From NCBI GenBank assembly GCA_047639615.1, contig JBLIOL010000254.1, positions 1-8,269 on the forward strand: 8,269 nucleotides of DNA, given 5' to 3'. Position numbers and translations under genes: made by a program. The notes beneath the pieces were generated by a model. The model saw only the letters and a list, made by a program, of their open reading frames with translations, was not told the DNA's origin and did no database searches. Numbering within the stretch: the first letter of the stretch is position 1; each line of letters begins with the position of its first letter. This document shows positions 5,866 to 8,269 of the stretch, piece after piece. Origin of the DNA: CAYWNK01 sp047639615. Its GTDB lineage: Bacteria > Planctomycetota > UBA1135 > GCA-002686595.

Positions 5866-7443
5866 TTAAAAGCGCGAGGCAGAAGCCCGGTGCCAGGAGA
5901 TCTCGTAGGCCTCGGGCACGGGCTCGGAGATGAGCGAACCGCGCTCGATAAAGGGATACAGATCGAAGTAGCTCGCGGAGTGGCTCTCATCAACCCGGCG
6001 CTGGATGTGGCGCGGCGTGACCTCGGTGGGATCCTTGAGCCCGGCGGCGCCCAAGAGTTCCATCAGGCTCTCCACGGTCTCATGTTGATAGTTATTGGCG
6101 CGCTCCGCCTTGTCCTCCACGTCGAGCCCTTGCATCAGCGCGGCATTCTGTGTGGCCACGCCCACCGGGCAATCGTTGGCATGGCAGCGTCGAGCCTGGA
6201 TGCATCCGATGCTCATCATCATGGCGCGCGCTGAGTAGCACGCGTCCGCGCCGAGGGCCAACATGCGCAGCATGTCGAAGCCCGAGGTGATCTTGCCGGA
6301 GGCAATCACCCTCACACGCTGGCGCAGGTCGAAACCCACCAGGCAGTTCTGCACGAAGGCCAAACCCTCGTTGAGCGGCATACCCACCGAGTTGGCGAAC
6401 TCCAGGGGTGCCGCACCGGTTCCACCTTCGCCGCCGTCTACGACGATGTAGTCGGGATACTTACGGCCCGACCGCATGGCCTTGCAGAGGGCCATGAACT
6501 CTGAGCGCAGGCCCACGCAGAGCTTGATCCCAATGGGCTTACCGCCCGAGAGCTGACGCAACTGAGTGATCCAATCGAGCAAGCCATGGGGCGTGTCGAA
6601 GGTGCTGTGCGAGGGCGGTGAGAGCACGTCTTGTCCGAGCTTCACCCCCCGAATCTCAGCGATCTCAGCCGTCACCTTACGCGCCGGCAGGATGCCCCCG
6701 TGACCAGGCTTGGCACCTTGGGAGAGCTTGATCTCGATCATCTTGATCGCCGGATTCGCGGCGGTCTTAGCGAAGCAGTCAGGATCAAACTTGCCCTCGT
6801 CGTCGCGGCAAGCGAAGTAACCCGTACCCACCTGCCAGATCAAGTCGCCCCCGTGCTTCAAGTGATAGGGCGACACGCCCCCCTCGCCCGTGTTGTGCGC
6901 AAAGCCGCCAGCGGCCGCGCCCTTGTTCAGAGCTTCCACAGCACGCGAGGAGAGTGAGCCGAAGCTCATAGCCGAGATATTGAGCAGGGAAGCAGCATAG
7001 GGTTGCGAACAAGCACCCTCTCCGATCAGAACCCGCGGAAACTCTCCGGGCTCAGGCTTGCAGGCCATGAATGAGTGCGCGATCCACTCATAGCCCGGCG
7101 CGTAGACGTCCGATTGCGTACCGAAAGGCGTGGTATCCAACTGCTTCTTGGCTCGTTGGTAGATAACTGAGCGCTGCTCGCGATTGAAAGGTGTGCCGTC
7201 GGTGTTGGACTCGATGAAGTACTGGTTGATTTCAGGCCGGATCAACTCCAGTAAGTAGCGGCCGTGCCCGAGCACCGGGAAGTTGCGCAGGATAGTCCGG
7301 CGGGTCTGCGTCAGATCGTGAATGCCCAGGAGGACCAAGCCGCCGAAGGCTACAGCCACCCAGTAGAAGGGCGCCCAGATCAGACCCAGCAAGAGTGCTA
7401 CCCCAAGGCCTGCGAAGAGTACCGAGAAGATTTCTTTGCGCAT
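5866..7443 (-). CDS. Membrane-anchored FMN-binding glutamate synthase-like protein (GltB FMN/Fe-S domain, YerD-like)
   Basis: The 525-residue product corresponds to the central FMN-binding domain of the glutamate synthase large subunit (Glu_synthase family), without the glutaminase domain or the FAD/NADPH subunit. Two hydrophobic segments at about residues 5-45 (LFAGLGVALLLGLIW and a second) anchor the N-terminus in the membrane. Conserved parts follow: NISAMSFGSLSSRAVEAL, HNTGEGGVSPYH, KPGHGGILPARKV, VVDGGEGGTGAAPLEF and the flavin-phosphate segment SGKITSGFDMLRMLALGADA. The 3Fe-4S motif is intact as C414-x5-C420-x4-C425 followed by PVGVATQ. The architecture matches stand-alone proteins such as Bacillus YerD, whose reaction is not settled. 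Without a glutaminase domain it is unlikely to be a complete glutamate synthase, and the electron donor is unknown. It starts 8 nt after the RNase R-like gene and ends 2 nt before the next gene. No Shine-Dalgarno precedes the ATG. Confidence 0.93.
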   Translation of the reverse strand: MRKEIFSVLFAGLGVALLLGLIWAPFYWVAVAFGGLVLLGIHDLTQTRRTILRNFPVLGHGRYLLELIRPEINQYFIESNTDGTPFNREQRSVIYQRAKKQLDTTPFGTQSDVYAPGYEWIAHSFMACKPEPGEFPRVLIGEGACSQPYAASLLNISAMSFGSLSSRAVEALNKGAAAGGFAHNTGEGGVSPYHLKHGGDLIWQVGTGYFACRDDEGKFDPDCFAKTAANPAIKMIEIKLSQGAKPGHGGILPARKVTAEIAEIRGVKLGQDVLSPPSHSTFDTPHGLLDWITQLRQLSGGKPIGIKLCVGLRSEFMALCKAMRSGRKYPDYIVVDGGEGGTGAAPLEFANSVGMPLNEGLAFVQNCLVGFDLRQRVRVIASGKITSGFDMLRMLALGADACYSARAMMMSIGCIQARRCHANDCPVGVATQNAALMQGLDVEDKAERANNYQHETVESLMELLGAAGLKDPTEVTPRHIQRRVDESHSASYFDLYPFIERGSLISEPVPEAYEISWHRASASRF

Positions 7444-7451
7444 GGGATGGC

Positions 7452-8269
7452 CTAAGCCAGTACGAACAGAACCTGCAAGCGAATGAAGTCAACGTCCTTG
7501 AGCAGGACGGTGATCGGGTAGCCCTCTGTGAAGGAGAGCACGCGCTTGCCCGCGCGTAGGGTGAGCGTCGAGCCTTGGACCTTGGGTCGTTCGCCCATGG
7601 AGCGCACCGGCAAGAAACCGGTCACGTTGAAGTCGTCCAAGCGCACTTCGAGGCCGCCACGGGAGACGCGTACCACGCGCGCCTCGAGTTTCTTATCGAT
7701 CTGCGGCTCCATGTACTGACACACCTTCAGGTCGCCGATGGCGGTCTCCGCCATCTTGGCCACCTCGGCCTGTAGCGAGGCGTGGGCGGCGACCTCATTG
7801 AGCTCGTCAACGATGTTCGCGCCACGCAGTTCCGCCTCCGCTTCCTCCGTGCGTGAGATCAGCGCCCACAGCCAGCGGTGCACCATCAGATCCGGGTAGC
7901 GCCGGATCGGTGAGGTGAAGTGTAGATAAGCCTCGCGTGCCAGGCCAAAGTGCTTGGCCACGTCCTCGTGGTCCTTAACTTCGTACACGGCGCGCTCCAC
8001 CAGGCCCATGATGCGCCCGATGAGCGCCTCCGCGTTGGGGCGTCGGCGTGCCGCGCGAATCAAACGCCCCACGTCACGCCCGGTCAGGCGTTCCTTGTCG
8101 GGCACTCGAATGCCGTGCTCTTCGAGCATCTTGGCCACGCGTTCGATCTCCTCCCAGTCCTTCTCCGGGTGCACTCGGTAGATGGTCGGTAGACCGCGCT
8201 CGCGGAAGTAATCCCCCACGGCCTGGTTGGCGGCCAGGGCGGTCTCCTCGATCAGGGTCTGCGAAAAAT
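7452..8269 (-). CDS. rnr: RNase R-type 3'-5' exoribonuclease, C-terminal part (cut by window edge)
   Basis: The frame is open to the window edge, so the 5' part is missing; 271 codons are visible. RNase R degrades structured RNA processively from the 3' end in the cytosol. The fragment begins inside the RNB catalytic domain with SQTLIEETALAANQAV and YRVH, continues with HFTSPIRRYPDLMVHR (about fragment residues 116-131), the most diagnostic RNB motif, and then the helical AHASLQAEVAKMAETA segment. From about residue 190 an S1 RNA-binding domain follows (KKLEARVVRVSRGGLEVRL) and runs almost to the stop, so there is no long basic tail. The S1 part is divergent: the usual FG-FV stretch reads GGLEV. 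The catalytic aspartates lie upstream of the window. RNase R and RNase II share these motifs; I favour RNase R from the overall pattern. It is the most upstream visible member of the minus-strand gene run. Confidence 0.92.
   Translation of the reverse strand, partial: FSQTLIEETALAANQAVGDYFRERGLPTIYRVHPEKDWEEIERVAKMLEEHGIRVPDKERLTGRDVGRLIRAARRRPNAEALIGRIMGLVERAVYEVKDHEDVAKHFGLAREAYLHFTSPIRRYPDLMVHRWLWALISRTEEAEAELRGANIVDELNEVAAHASLQAEVAKMAETAIGDLKVCQYMEPQIDKKLEARVVRVSRGGLEVRLDDFNVTGFLPVRSMGERPKVQGSTLTLRAGKRVLSFTEGYPITVLLKDVDFIRLQVLFVLA

Overview
The window is GC-rich bacterial DNA, most likely from a planctomycete. The taxonomic clue is a secreted, glycine/alanine-rich, cysteine-containing protein (1468-2862, minus). 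Its C-terminus (a WYRD element, then NFSNGV and a final aromatic residue) resembles tails I recall from secreted proteins of marine Planctomycetota. The general lack of Shine-Dalgarno sequences also fits. The assignment is by recall and has not been tested by a search.

Layout. On the plus strand at the left edge is moaA (80-1108), encoding the radical-SAM GTP 3',8-cyclase of molybdenum cofactor synthesis. No other moa gene is in view. Everything else is on the minus strand. Reading leftwards from the right edge there is a tight gene run: the 3' part of an RNase R-type exoribonuclease (8269-7452, cut by the window edge), a membrane-anchored FMN/3Fe-4S glutamate synthase-like protein (7443-5866), a multi-spanning GT-C-type glycosyltransferase-like membrane protein (5863-4400), NAD(P)H-hydrate epimerase nnrE (4419-3691) and a small DUF4870-type membrane protein (3627-3244). 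Junctions are an 8-nt gap, a 2-nt gap, a 20-nt overlap and a 62/63-nt gap, so at least the first four genes probably form one transcript. A plausible terminator lies about 120 nt beyond the last gene.

Next is a 381-nt gene-free region whose left two-thirds looks like a structured 5' leader for the secreted protein gene. That gene has the only clear Shine-Dalgarno sequence in the window and a strong intrinsic terminator just after its stop codon. A possible 61-codon single-pass membrane ORF (1322-1137) sits between this terminator and the moaA stop.

Functionally the minus-strand run is mostly housekeeping (RNA decay, repair of damaged NAD(P)H) joined to two membrane proteins of uncertain substrate. 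I see no mobile element, CRISPR array, tRNA or rRNA. The least explained parts are the secreted protein with its structured leader, and the membrane-tethered GltB-like enzyme.
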